The notes below the pieces were generated by a model that saw only the letters and a list, made by a program, of their open reading frames with translations, was not told where the DNA came from and ran no database searches. A stretch of DNA of 64,000 nucleotides. Source: Leucobacter chromiireducens subsp. solipictus (lineage in GTDB: Bacteria > Actinomycetota > Actinomycetes > Actinomycetales > Microbacteriaceae). Of the stretch, positions 9,903-19,249 are shown in pieces. Each line of letters begins with the position of its first letter. The stretch's first letter is position 1. The position numbers were made by a program, and so were the translations under genes. Where the stretch lies: assembly GCF_016758195.1 (NCBI RefSeq), contig NZ_QYAC01000003.1:1-64000 (forward strand), in the 5' to 3' direction.

Positions 9903-10554
9903 CGAGCCCGGTTCGGCTGGCGCGCCCCTCGCGGACGCGCCAGCCGAGGTCGAGGTGCTCGACACTGAGCTGCTCGTGCGCGGCCACGTCTGGGACGTGC
10001 GCCGCGACCGGTTCCGCTTCGGCGACACCGAGCTCGTGCGCGACTACCTCGACCATCCCGGGGCGGTCGCGGTGCTCGCGATCGACGCCGACGATCGCGT
10101 CCTGCTGATCCAGCAGTACCGCCACGCGATCGGGCACCGCGACTGGGAGATCCCGGCGGGCCTGATGGACATGCCCGGCGAGTCCGGCCTCGCCGGCGCG
10201 CAGCGCGAGCTGGCCGAGGAAGCCGACCTCCGGGCCGAATCCTGGGGCCTGCTGCTCGACCTGTACCTCTCACCCGGCGGGACGAGCGAGGCGATGCGCA
10301 TCTTCCTCGCGCGGGACGTGCACGCCGTCGAACACGACTACGTGCGCTCCGAGGAGGAGGCCGAGCTCGTGCCGCACTGGGTACCGCTCGACGAGGCCGT
10401 CGCTGCCGCGCTCGACGGCCGGATCCAGAACGCCGTCACGGTGAGCGCCGTGCTGGCCGCCGCCGTTGCCCGGGCCCAGGACTGGGCCTCGCTGCGCGAT
10501 CCGGAACTGCCGTGGACGGCGCGCGCCGCCGCCCGGGGAGAGCGCTCGGCCTGA
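9895..10554 (+). CDS. NUDIX hydrolase, ADP-ribose pyrophosphatase type
   Basis: This 219-residue enzyme most likely hydrolyses ADP-ribose or a related nucleoside diphosphate derivative. The Nudix box reads [18 protein letters not shown], with the catalytic RE-x-x-EE core intact. It is preceded by the [11 protein letters not shown] loop typical of the ADP-ribose pyrophosphatase group. The GTG start overlaps the end of pyrG; the pyrG-NUDIX-xerD order is the same in M. tuberculosis (Rv1699-Rv1701). The stop codon shares a base with the xerD start. Confidence 0.9.
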   Translation: MSNEPGSAGAPLADAPAEVEVLDTELLVRGHVWDVRRDRFRFGDTELVRDYLDHPGAVAVLAIDADDRVLLIQQYRHAIGHRDWEIPAGLMDMPGESGLAGAQRELAEEADLRAESWGLLLDLYLSPGGTSEAMRIFLARDVHAVEHDYVRSEEEAELVPHWVPLDEAVAAALDGRIQNAVTVSAVLAAAVARAQDWASLRDPELPWTARAAARGERSA

Positions 10555-11585
10555 TGGTGATGAGCGCGGCCCAGGGGGCGCAGCGCTTCCTGCGCCACGT
10601 CGCCCTCGAGCTCGGCCTGTCCGAGAACAGCCAGGCGGCCTACCGACGGGACCTCGTCGCCTACTCCGCGTGGCTTGCGGCGCGCGGGATCGAAGATCTT
10701 GCGGCGGTCACGCCCGAGACGCTCTCCGCCTATGTGGCCGAGCTGAGCGGAGCGGAGCCTCCGCTCGCGCCCGCATCGATCACGCGCCGCCTGTCCACGG
10801 TGCGCGGGATGCACCGCTACCTCTTCGAAGAGGGGCTGCTCGAGACCCACGCCGGCAGCGGGGTGCGCACCCCGAAGCGCGCGCAGCGCCTCCCCAAGGC
10901 GCTCTCCGTGGAGGACGTGGAAGCGCTCCTCGCCGCGGCCGGGGGGACCGTCGAGAGTGCCGGATCCGGCGCTGCGGCCGGCCCTGCCGCTGCGGCTGGA
11001 TCCGGCGCGGCGGGTTCCGACGATCCGGTCGCGCTGCGGGATCGGGCCCTGCTCGAACTGCTCTACGCCAGCGGGGCGCGCATCAGCGAGGTGACGGCGC
11101 TCGATCTCGACGACCTGCTCGCGGGCACCGGCCAGGGGGAAGCCTGGCGGGCACCCGAGCAGGCGCTCGGCGAGGGCGGATTCCTGCAGGTCACGGGCAA
11201 GGGGTCGCGGCAGCGGATCGTGCCCTATGGGAGTTATGCGGGGCGCGCGCTTGCGGCGTACCTGGTGCGGGCCCGGCCCGTGATGGTGGCGGCGGGGAAG
11301 GGCACTCCGGCACTGTTCGTCGGGCCCCGCGGGGCGCGGCTCTCCCGGCAGAGCGCGTGGCTCGTGATCCGCGCCGCCGCGGAACGTGCCGGGATCACGG
11401 CGGAGGTGTCGCCGCACACGCTCCGGCACTCCTTCGCCACCCACCTGCTGTCCGGCGGGGCGGACGTGCGCACGGTGCAGGAACTGCTGGGCCACGCCTC
11501 GGTGACGACGACCCAGATCTACACGCAGGTCACCGCGGACACGCTCCGCGAGCACTACCTGCTCGCCCACCCCCGGGCCCGGTAG
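10554..11585 (+). CDS. xerD: Tyrosine recombinase XerD
   Basis: XerD resolves chromosome dimers at dif together with XerC. The product is 343 residues, about 40 longer than usual. The N-terminal SAM-like core-binding domain is followed by the catalytic domain with Arg in ASGARISE, Lys in [14 protein letters not shown] (His-x-x-Arg), the GHAS His and the nucleophilic Tyr in TTTQIYTQV. Extra length comes from two insertions: a Gly/Ala/Ser-rich linker around residues 138-160 and a segment before VTGKG. The start shares one base with the upstream stop (TGATG); an ATG six bases later is also possible. Confidence 0.92.
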   Translation: MVMSAAQGAQRFLRHVALELGLSENSQAAYRRDLVAYSAWLAARGIEDLAAVTPETLSAYVAELSGAEPPLAPASITRRLSTVRGMHRYLFEEGLLETHAGSGVRTPKRAQRLPKALSVEDVEALLAAAGGTVESAGSGAAAGPAAAAGSGAAGSDDPVALRDRALLELLYASGARISEVTALDLDDLLAGTGQGEAWRAPEQALGEGGFLQVTGKGSRQRIVPYGSYAGRALAAYLVRARPVMVAAGKGTPALFVGPRGARLSRQSAWLVIRAAAERAGITAEVSPHTLRHSFATHLLSGGADVRTVQELLGHASVTTTQIYTQVTADTLREHYLLAHPRAR

Positions 11586-11589
11586 CCCC

Positions 11590-11657
11590 CGGGTGCCCAA
11601 ACGCCGCCCAACCGTCGCCCAACCGTCGCCCAAGCTCCGCCCAATCGTCGCCCAACC
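11590..11657 (+). repeat. Degenerate tandem repeat of CGTCGCCCAAC
   Basis: About six imperfect copies of an 11-base unit (CGTCGCCCAAC and variants) follow the xerD stop. A converse TTGGGCGGCGGGCG run stands beyond the hairpin on the right, so the tract and the hairpin together form a larger imperfect inverted structure. Confidence 0.7.
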
Positions 11658-11661
11658 TTAG

Positions 11662-11719
11662 GCAAATTATCCTGCCCGAGTGTTTTATCGCGGAGAATGA
11701 CTCGGGCAGGATAATTTGC
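11662..11719. terminator. Perfect 20-bp stem hairpin between convergent genes
   Basis: The arms GCAAATTATCCTGCCCGAGT and ACTCGGGCAGGATAATTTGC are exact inverted copies around an 18-base loop. It lies between xerD and the convergent PEBP gene and can act as a bidirectional terminator. The AT-rich outer part is unlike the GC-rich surroundings. Confidence 0.75.
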
Positions 11720-11759
11720 ATCGGTTTGGGCGGCGGGCGTGGGCGGCGCCGGGGCCGCG

Positions 11760-12293
11760 CTAGTGCCCGAAGATGCCCGTGAGGCGGGCGCGGCCGAGCG
11801 TGTGGCCGAACATGTTGAAGCCCAGGAACGCGGGCGACGCCAGCTCGTCGAGCTCGAGCGCGTCCACGTCGAGCGCGTGCACCACGAACATGTAGCGGTG
11901 GTCGCCGTGACCCTCCGGTGGAGCGGACCCCATGTACCCGCGCACCCCGCCGTCGTTGCGGAGCAGGGAGAACGCTGACGCGTACTCGGGCGCGACCGAG
12001 TCGAGCATGATGGCACCTTCGGGCAGCGAGGTGAGTTCGGGGGACAGGTTGTAGGCCGCGAGATGCCAGAAGCCGCTCGCCGTGGGGGCGTCGGGATCGA
12101 AGCAGGTCAGCGCGAAGCTGCGCGTGCCCGCGGGAGCACCGCTCCAGCTCAACTGGGGAGTGCGGTCTCCGCCGCCCGTGCCGAGCATGGCGGAGATCTG
12201 GGGCAGGGGCATCCGTTCGCCGTCGGCGAGGGTGTCCGACGTCAGCGTGAACTCGGGAACCGCGGGCAGTGCCGCGTAGGGGTCGGTGCTCAA
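11760..12293 (-). CDS. YbhB/YbcL family PEBP (Raf kinase inhibitor-like) protein
   Basis: The 177-residue protein belongs to the phosphatidylethanolamine-binding protein family. Visible hallmarks are the ligand-pocket DPDAP (in TCFDPDAPTASGFWHL), the HLAAYNLSPE segment and the GYMGSAPPEGHGDHRYMF stretch with the family His. Bacterial roles are unclear. The likely start is a TTG preceded by AGGAAAGGACGATC on the minus strand; longer in-frame upstream sequence lacks PEBP similarity. The gene is convergent with xerD and divergent from parA. Confidence 0.88.
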   Translation of the reverse strand: MSTDPYAALPAVPEFTLTSDTLADGERMPLPQISAMLGTGGGDRTPQLSWSGAPAGTRSFALTCFDPDAPTASGFWHLAAYNLSPELTSLPEGAIMLDSVAPEYASAFSLLRNDGGVRGYMGSAPPEGHGDHRYMFVVHALDVDALELDELASPAFLGFNMFGHTLGRARLTGIFGH

Positions 12294-12495
12294 GATCGTC
12301 CTTTCCTGGCGGTGAGACGCGGATCGTGGCGCACACTGGTGCGGCGATCCGCGCGGCGGTACCGGCGGAGGCCGGTACCGCTCTGTGGATGATACCGGCG
12401 CGAGGTGAGCGCCCGACAAAGCGCGGTGTGCACCGCCGCCCCCGGCGATCCGCCCCCGCGCCGCAGCGCGCCCAGAGACCTACCCAAAGCCGCGA

Positions 12496-12501
12496 TAGGA
12501 T
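12496..12501 (+). promoter_or_regulatory. -10 box (TAGGAT) of the parA-scpA-scpB-rluB operon
   Basis: TAGGAT is followed about 22 bases later by a strong GGAGGAG ribosome site and the parA ATG. It is the only good promoter-like box in the 245-base gap between parA and the divergent PEBP gene, so it likely drives the whole segregation and ribosome operon. Confidence 0.5.
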
Positions 12502-12538
12502 GGAGCGTTAGCGAGCACCTGCAGGAGGAGAATCGGGA

Positions 12539-13393
<855 letters not shown>

Positions 13394-13402
13394 GTTCCGA
13401 TC

Positions 13403-14257
13403 ATGGCAGCGCTCGACACGAACCAGGAGCCGGGCGTGCGCGATGCGTCGTCCGGTGCTGCGGGCGCGCCCGAAACCGGGTTCCACGTCACCCTGGAAGT
13501 GTTCGACGGGCCGTTCGACCTGCTCCTCAACCTGATCGGCAAGCACGAACTCGACATCACCGAGGTTTCGTTGAGCCTCGTCACCGACGAGTTCATCTCG
13601 TACCTCGCGTCGATCGAGGGGCAGGGGCTCATCGAGCTGGATCGCGCCTCCGAGTTTCTCGTGGTCGCCGCGACCCTCCTCGACCTGAAGATCGCGAGCC
13701 TGCTGCCGCAGGGCGAGGTCGTCGACGCGGAGGACATCGCGCTGCTCGAGGCGCGGGATCTGCTCTTCGCCCGGCTCTTGCAGTACCGGGCCTTCAAGCA
13801 GGCCACGGCCTGGTTCCGGGAGCGCCTGGCCGCCGAGGAATCCCGGCATCCGCGGCTCGTGCCGCTCGACGCGAAGTACCGTGAGCGTGGACCGGAACTC
13901 GTGTGGACGCTTTCCGCCGCCGATTTTGGGGCGATCGCTGCGCTCGCGTTTGCGCCCCGGGAGCTCCCGACCGTGGGGCTCGACCACCTGCACGCACCGC
14001 TCGTGTCGATCCGCGAGCAGGCCGCGATCGTTGTTGCTCAACTGCGCGGCGACGGGGTGCGCAGCTTCCGCGAACTCATCGTTGGCGTGTCCGAGCGCGG
14101 CGTGATCGTGGCGCGCTTCCTCGCGATCCTCGAGCTGTATCGTCGCGCCGCGGTCACCTTTGAACAGGCCGAGCCGCTGGGCGAGCTGCTGGTGCAGTGG
14201 ACCGGGGAGAGCTGGTCGGACGATGAACTTGCCACACTGGGGAATGACTATGACTGA
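13403..14257 (+). CDS. scpA: Segregation and condensation protein A
   Basis: ScpA is the kleisin subunit that bridges SMC heads in chromosome condensation. The product (284 residues) contains the family opening FDGPFDLLLNLIGKHELDI, then TEVSLSLVTDEFISYL, and a C-terminal winged-helix region that engages the SMC head. The first ~25 residues are a variable leader. It starts ten bases after the parA stop and overlaps scpB. Confidence 0.95.
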   Translation: MAALDTNQEPGVRDASSGAAGAPETGFHVTLEVFDGPFDLLLNLIGKHELDITEVSLSLVTDEFISYLASIEGQGLIELDRASEFLVVAATLLDLKIASLLPQGEVVDAEDIALLEARDLLFARLLQYRAFKQATAWFRERLAAEESRHPRLVPLDAKYRERGPELVWTLSAADFGAIAALAFAPRELPTVGLDHLHAPLVSIREQAAIVVAQLRGDGVRSFRELIVGVSERGVIVARFLAILELYRRAAVTFEQAEPLGELLVQWTGESWSDDELATLGNDYD

Positions 14258-15044
14258 GACTGATCCGGCACCCGCCGAGGCGCGCGCGGTACCCGAGGTG
14301 CCCGCGGTACCCGAGGTGCCCGCGGTACCCGAGGTGCCCGCGGATTCGCCGACCTTCGCGCCGGACGAGACCGCCAGCGAGGCCGCCAGCGAGGCCGCCA
14401 GCGAGGCCGCCAGCGCGGCCGACGCGCTCGCCGAGGTGCGCGCCGCGCACACGCTCGCGCAGCAGCTCGAGGCGCTGCTGCTCGTGGCCGATGAACCGCT
14501 GAGCGCGGTCGGCCTCGCCACGGCCACGGACCGCCCGGTGCGCGAGGTGCGCGCGGCGCTGACCGCGCTCGCCGCCGACTACGACGGCACGGACGTCGGT
14601 GCCGGATCCAGCGCGAGCGGTGCCGGATCCGGCACTCCCGCGCGTACCCCGCGCGGCTTCGAACTGCGCGAGGTCGCGGGCGGCTACCGCTTCTACGTGC
14701 GCGAGAGCCTGGACCCGCTGATCGCGGACTTCGTGCAGCAGCAGACCCCCGCACGGCTCTCGCAGGCCGCGCTCGAAACGCTCGCGGTGATCGCGTATCG
14801 CCAGCCCATCGCGCGCGGTGCGATCGCGTCGATCCGCGCCGTCAACGTGGACTCCGTGGTGCGCACCCTGCTCGCGCGTGGCCTGATCACCGAGGTCGGC
14901 CACGACCCTGAAACCACCGCAACGCTGTACGGCACGTCCGACGCGTTGCTCGGGCACCTGGGGATCGGAGACATCTCCGAGCTTCCCCCGATCGCCCCAC
15001 TCCTTGATGATCCAGCAGAAGGGTTCGACCATGAGTCGCTCTGA
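14250..15044 (+). CDS. scpB: Segregation and condensation protein B
   Basis: ScpB dimers bind ScpA and complete the SMC-ScpAB condensin. The product (264 residues) keeps the two winged-helix domains, with ALETLAVIAYRQPIARGAI in the second. The first ~65 residues are low complexity: three VPEVPA units, then repeated EAAS units. A Gly/Ser-rich insertion (GAGSSASGAGSG) separates strands of the first domain. ATG at 14250 is spaced best from CTGGGG; ATG 14244 is an alternative. It overlaps scpA and rluB. Confidence 0.93.
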   Translation: MTETDPAPAEARAVPEVPAVPEVPAVPEVPADSPTFAPDETASEAASEAASEAASAADALAEVRAAHTLAQQLEALLLVADEPLSAVGLATATDRPVREVRAALTALAADYDGTDVGAGSSASGAGSGTPARTPRGFELREVAGGYRFYVRESLDPLIADFVQQQTPARLSQAALETLAVIAYRQPIARGAIASIRAVNVDSVVRTLLARGLITEVGHDPETTATLYGTSDALLGHLGIGDISELPPIAPLLDDPAEGFDHESL

Positions 15045-17379
15045 GTCCGGGTTCGGCGGATCGTTTTCCGTCGACGGTTCCGATGTCGAGGTGGACCTCG
15101 CCGAGTTTGGCTGGCCGGGCGACCGCTCGCGCGCCGAGGACGCGTCGGATGATGCGCCCGAAGACGACGGCCGCGTCCGCCTGCAGAAGGCGCTTGCTCA
15201 CGCTGGGATCGCCTCGCGCCGTGCGTGCGAAACGCTGATCACGAGCGGCCGGGTCACCGTCAACGGCGAGCCGCAGCTTGAGCTGGGCTCGCGGATCGAC
15301 CCGGCCACCGACGAGGTGCGCGTGGACGGCGTCGTGGTGCAGCTCGACGCGAGCAAGCGGTACTTCGTGCTGAATAAGCCGACCGGGGTGGTCTCCACCA
15401 TGAGCGACGAGCACGGACGCCCCGATCTGCGGGAATTCACCGACCGGGTCGAGGATCGGCTCTACAACGTTGGCCGCCTCGACACGGACACGAGCGGGCT
15501 GCTCATCCTCACGAACGACGGCGAGCTCGCCCACAAGCTGGCGCACCCGAGCTTCGGCGTGCAGAAGACGTACATCGCGAAGGTGCGCGGCCGGGTGACG
15601 GCCGCCGTGATCCAACAGCTGAAGGACGGGGTCGAGCTCTCGGACGGGCCGATTCACGCCGACCGGGCCAAGCTCCTGCCGGGCGGATCGGGCAAGTCGC
15701 ACTCGCTTGTCGAGCTCACCATTCACTCCGGCCGCAACCGCATTGTGCGCCGCATGCTCGCCGAGGTGGGGCACCCCGTTGTTGAACTGGTGCGCCGCCA
15801 GTTTGGTCCGCTGCACCTCGGGACGCTCCGCGTGGGGGAGATGCGGGAGCTCGCGCCCGCCGAACGCGGCGCGCTGCTCTCCGCGGACTCCGTGGATGAC
15901 ACCACCGCGAACGGTGACGGTGCCGGGTCGGGGGAGCGTGGCCGGGGGACTGCCGGCGCACGCGGCGCACGCCGGACCGTCACCTCGGGGCGTCCGGGCG
16001 ATGGCAAGGGCGCGCGCGGGATGCGCGGGATCGCCGCAAAGGGCAACCCGCACGGCCGCAGAAGCGCCGAGTCATCGGGCGACGACCGGGTCGGCGGGCC
16101 CCGCAGCGCGGGATCCCGCCCGGGCACTTCGCGCTCCGGCGGACCCCGCGAGGCCCGCGGCGGGCGCGGTGAGTGGGACGCACGCGGCGGGCGGGAAGAC
16201 CGCGACGAGCGTGGTGGTCGCCCTGACCGTGACGAGCGTGGTGGTCGCGGCGGGCGCGGTGATCATTTCGACCGTGAGGAGCGCGGCGGTCGCCCCGTCC
16301 GTGACGTGCGCGGCAGTCGGGACGTGCGTGACGCTCGTGCCGGGCACGGCGATCGTTACGACCGTGATGCTCGGAGTGAGCGCGGCGAGCGATCGGCTCG
16401 CGATGGCCGTTCTGGCCGCGATGATCGTGGCGAGCGTAGCGAGCGTAGCGATCGCTTCGGCCGTGGCGGCGCTTCGGCCCGCGACGAACGTTCGACCCGT
16501 GATGCTCGCGGCGGCCGCGACGAACACTACGGCCGCGACGAGCGTTTCGGTCGCGAAGAGCGCCCGGGCCGGGAGCGTCGATCCGACGACCGTCGATTCG
16601 AGGCGGGCCGCGGGGGCCGGGGCGACGCGACGGCCGGCGGCCGCTCCGCGCGTGCGAATAATTCGCGCGCTCGCGGTGGGCGCGATGCGGGCCGCGAGGG
16701 CGGATTCCGCGGCGGCCGCGACGGTGGTTTCGACCGTGCGCGTGGTTTCCGTGAGGGTGGTTTCGACCGCTCGCGTGGCGAGCGCGAGGCTGGCCGTGAT
16801 GGTGGTTTCGACCGTGCGCGTGGTTTCCGTGAGGGTGGTTTCGACCGCTCGCGTGGCGAGCGCGAGGCTGGCCGTGCCGGCGGGTTCGACCGCTCTCGTG
16901 GTTCCCGTGATGGCGGCTTCGACCGCTCGCGTGGCGAGCGCGAGGCTGGCCGTGCCGGCGGTTTCGACCGCTCGCGTGGTTCCCGCGACGGCGGCTTCGA
17001 CCGTGCGCGCGGCGGGCGCGATGGCACGTCGTCCTCCGGCCGGCGTGATCTGGGGGCCCGCGGGTTCCGCGAGGGCGACCGCGACGGCGGGTTCCGCGGC
17101 GGCCGCGACCGTGGGTTCGACCGCTCGTACGGCGACCGCTCGCGTGACGACCGCGCGCATGGCTCGCGCGACCACGGCGACCGTTCGGGCCGATCCCGCA
17201 CCGACGGATCTCGCACCGACGGATCCGGCAACACCCGTGACGAACACTTCCGCGGATCCCGGGACGGCGGCACCGCGCGCGGCCGCGGCAATGATTTCCG
17301 TACCGGTCGTGACGGGGTCCGCGATGGCGACCGTCACCGCGGACCCCGCGGCGGACAGCAGAAACGAGGCGACTGGTGA
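15031..17379 (+). CDS. rluB: 23S rRNA pseudouridine synthase RluB with a giant Arg/Gly-rich tail
   Basis: Residues ~45-290 form a normal RluB/RsuA enzyme: an S4 domain (VRLQKALAHAGIASRRACE) and the catalytic GRLDTDTSGLLILTNDG with the active Asp. The family makes pseudouridine at 23S position 2605 (E. coli numbering). The remaining ~470 residues are an R/G/D/S-rich extension with 26-residue units such as GGFDRSRGEREAGR. The DNA of this tail contains near-perfect 78-base tandem copies around 16723-16878. The total of 782 residues is about three times the usual length. The tail may bind RNA or ribosomes (inference). It overlaps scpB by 14 bases and tyrA by four. Confidence 0.92.
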   Translation: MSRSESGFGGSFSVDGSDVEVDLAEFGWPGDRSRAEDASDDAPEDDGRVRLQKALAHAGIASRRACETLITSGRVTVNGEPQLELGSRIDPATDEVRVDGVVVQLDASKRYFVLNKPTGVVSTMSDEHGRPDLREFTDRVEDRLYNVGRLDTDTSGLLILTNDGELAHKLAHPSFGVQKTYIAKVRGRVTAAVIQQLKDGVELSDGPIHADRAKLLPGGSGKSHSLVELTIHSGRNRIVRRMLAEVGHPVVELVRRQFGPLHLGTLRVGEMRELAPAERGALLSADSVDDTTANGDGAGSGERGRGTAGARGARRTVTSGRPGDGKGARGMRGIAAKGNPHGRRSAESSGDDRVGGPRSAGSRPGTSRSGGPREARGGRGEWDARGGREDRDERGGRPDRDERGGRGGRGDHFDREERGGRPVRDVRGSRDVRDARAGHGDRYDRDARSERGERSARDGRSGRDDRGERSERSDRFGRGGASARDERSTRDARGGRDEHYGRDERFGREERPGRERRSDDRRFEAGRGGRGDATAGGRSARANNSRARGGRDAGREGGFRGGRDGGFDRARGFREGGFDRSRGEREAGRDGGFDRARGFREGGFDRSRGEREAGRAGGFDRSRGSRDGGFDRSRGEREAGRAGGFDRSRGSRDGGFDRARGGRDGTSSSGRRDLGARGFREGDRDGGFRGGRDRGFDRSYGDRSRDDRAHGSRDHGDRSGRSRTDGSRTDGSGNTRDEHFRGSRDGGTARGRGNDFRTGRDGVRDGDRHRGPRGGQQKRGDW

Positions 17380-18485
17380 CTGAACTCGCATCCCCGCAGC
17401 CTGCGAAGGCCGCCCGTACGCAGGGGCTCGTGCACATTATTGGCTCGGGCCTGTTGGGCGCGAGCGTGGGCCTCGGCCTGCGCGAGCGCGGCGTCGACGT
17501 GACCCTCGAGGACCTCTCGCCGACCACGGTCGCGCTCGCCGCCGACTACGGGGCCGGCCGCGTGCGCACGGCCGAGGATCCCGCGCCCGCGCTGGTAGTC
17601 GTGGCGACGCCGCCCGACGTCGCGGCCGACGCCGTCGAACGCGCGCTGCACGCATTCCCGGACGCGGTGGTCACCGATGTGACGAGCGTGAAGCTCGCCC
17701 CCTACCTGGAACTCACCCGTCGCGGCGTCGACCTCACGAACTACGTCGGTTCGCACCCGATGGCCGGGCGTGAGCGCGGGGGCGCGATCATGGCGCGCGC
17801 GGATCTGTTCACGGCACGCCCCTGGGTGATCTGCCGGGACGAGGCGACGCCCGCGTCCGCGCTCGCCCTCGTCGAGGACGTGGCGCTGGATCTCGGCGGC
17901 GTACTCATCGAGATGACCCCCGAGGAACACGACCGGGCGGTGGGGCTGGTCTCGCATCTGCCACAGGTCGTGTCGAGTCTGCTCGCAGCCCGGCTGGTGC
18001 CCGCCGCCGAGCAGGCCATCGGGCTCGCGGGCGCGGGGCTGCGTGACACGACGCGCGTCGCCGCGAGCGATCCCGAACTGTGGATGCAGATCCTCGATGC
18101 CAACCGGGAGCCCGTCGTCGAGCTGCTCGACGCGATCGGGGCGGACATCGCGGCGTTCGCTGATGCGTTGCGCGATCCGGCGCAACCGGGCGCGAAGCGG
18201 CGCATCGCCGACCTCCTCGCCGCGGGCAACAGCGGGGTCGGGCGGATCCCGGGCAAGCACGGCTCCTCGGAACGATTCACCACGATCACGGTGCTCATCG
18301 ACGATACGCCGGGCCAGCTCGGCCTGCTGCTCACCGAACTCGGAGAACTGGGCATTAACATGGAAGACTTGCGTCTTGAGCACTCGCCGGGCGCACAAAT
18401 AGGCTTTGCGGAGATCGCGGTGCTGCCGGAGGTCGCGGAGCGCGCGATTTCCGATCTCACCGGACGGGGATGGAGGACACTGTGA
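17376..18485 (+). CDS. tyrA: Prephenate dehydrogenase with ACT domain
   Basis: The 369-residue enzyme oxidatively decarboxylates prephenate to 4-hydroxyphenylpyruvate in tyrosine synthesis. The N-terminal Rossmann motif is IIGSGLLGASVGLGLRERG. The catalytic His lies in VGSHPMAGRERGG and the helical dimerisation domain follows. A C-terminal ACT domain (about 300-368, TTITVLIDDTPGQLGLLL) likely gives tyrosine feedback. The GTG start overlaps rluB as GTGA. Its place between rluB and cmk is found in Microbacteriaceae relatives but not in mycobacteria. Confidence 0.94.
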   Translation: MTELASPQPAKAARTQGLVHIIGSGLLGASVGLGLRERGVDVTLEDLSPTTVALAADYGAGRVRTAEDPAPALVVVATPPDVAADAVERALHAFPDAVVTDVTSVKLAPYLELTRRGVDLTNYVGSHPMAGRERGGAIMARADLFTARPWVICRDEATPASALALVEDVALDLGGVLIEMTPEEHDRAVGLVSHLPQVVSSLLAARLVPAAEQAIGLAGAGLRDTTRVAASDPELWMQILDANREPVVELLDAIGADIAAFADALRDPAQPGAKRRIADLLAAGNSGVGRIPGKHGSSERFTTITVLIDDTPGQLGLLLTELGELGINMEDLRLEHSPGAQIGFAEIAVLPEVAERAISDLTGRGWRTL

Positions 18486-19249
18486 TGCACGCTGCAACCG
18501 AGGAGAACCGGGACCACGGCGCCGCCGCCCCGATCCTCGTCGCGATCGACGGGCCCGCGGGCAGCGGCAAGTCGAGCGTGTCTCGCACCGCCGCCGAGCA
18601 GCTCGGCTTCGGGATCCTCGACACCGGTGCCGCATACCGCTCACTCGCGTGGGCGGCGCGCCGCCTCGGCCTCGACCTCGATAACGCTGCCGCGATGGAG
18701 AACCTCCTTGACGCGTGGGAGTACCGGATCACGTTGCGCGGCACCCAGCAGGTGACTGTCGCGGTGGCCGGGGGACTGGCCGCGGCCGATCCCGAGCTCG
18801 AGTCACCGGTGGATGTCACCGCCGCGATCCGCGAGCACGAGGTCAGCGGGCAAGTCAGCCGAGTCTCCAAGCACCCCGCGGTGCGGGATCGCCTGAACGC
18901 GATGTTCCGGACCATCGTCGCGGAGTCCGGCCTGCCGGGCGTCGTGATCGAGGGCCGCGACATCACCACGGTGGTCGCCCCGGACGCCCCGGTGCGGATC
19001 CTCCTCACCGCCTCACCCGAGGTGCGCGCCGCCCGCCGGGCCGGGGAACTGCCCGGGCTCACCCCCGAGCAGGTCCTCGCGGATCTGCAGGCACGCGACG
19101 CGAAGGACGCCCTCGTGGTGGACTTCATCACCCCCGCCCCGGGGGTCACGCTCGTAGACACGAGCGATCTGAACTTCGAGCAGTCGGTGCAGGCTGTTAT
19201 CGATATCGTACGAGCGGCGCAGAACGCTGCGGAAGAGAGCACAGTATGA
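18485..19249 (+). CDS. cmk: Cytidylate kinase
   Basis: Cmk phosphorylates CMP and dCMP with ATP. The product (254 residues) shows the P-loop [14 protein letters not shown], the CMP-binding [12 protein letters not shown] and [14 protein letters not shown] stands eight bases before the chosen ATG; a GTG three bases earlier gives the GTGA overlap with tyrA. The gene overlaps der by four bases, repeating the cmk-der pair seen across actinobacteria. Confidence 0.95.
   Translation: MHAATEENRDHGAAAPILVAIDGPAGSGKSSVSRTAAEQLGFGILDTGAAYRSLAWAARRLGLDLDNAAAMENLLDAWEYRITLRGTQQVTVAVAGGLAAADPELESPVDVTAAIREHEVSGQVSRVSKHPAVRDRLNAMFRTIVAESGLPGVVIEGRDITTVVAPDAPVRILLTASPEVRAARRAGELPGLTPEQVLADLQARDAKDALVVDFITPAPGVTLVDTSDLNFEQSVQAVIDIVRAAQNAAEESTV

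Noticed and set aside
8187-10028. A 613-codon minus-strand frame opposite pyrG
   Set aside because: The composition is typical of a shadow frame, and CTP synthase on the plus strand is complete.
10512-10553. Earlier start for XerD
   Set aside because: It would overlap the NUDIX gene by about 40 bases and adds residues (MDGARRRPG) not expected in XerD; ATG at 10554 is coupled to the upstream stop.
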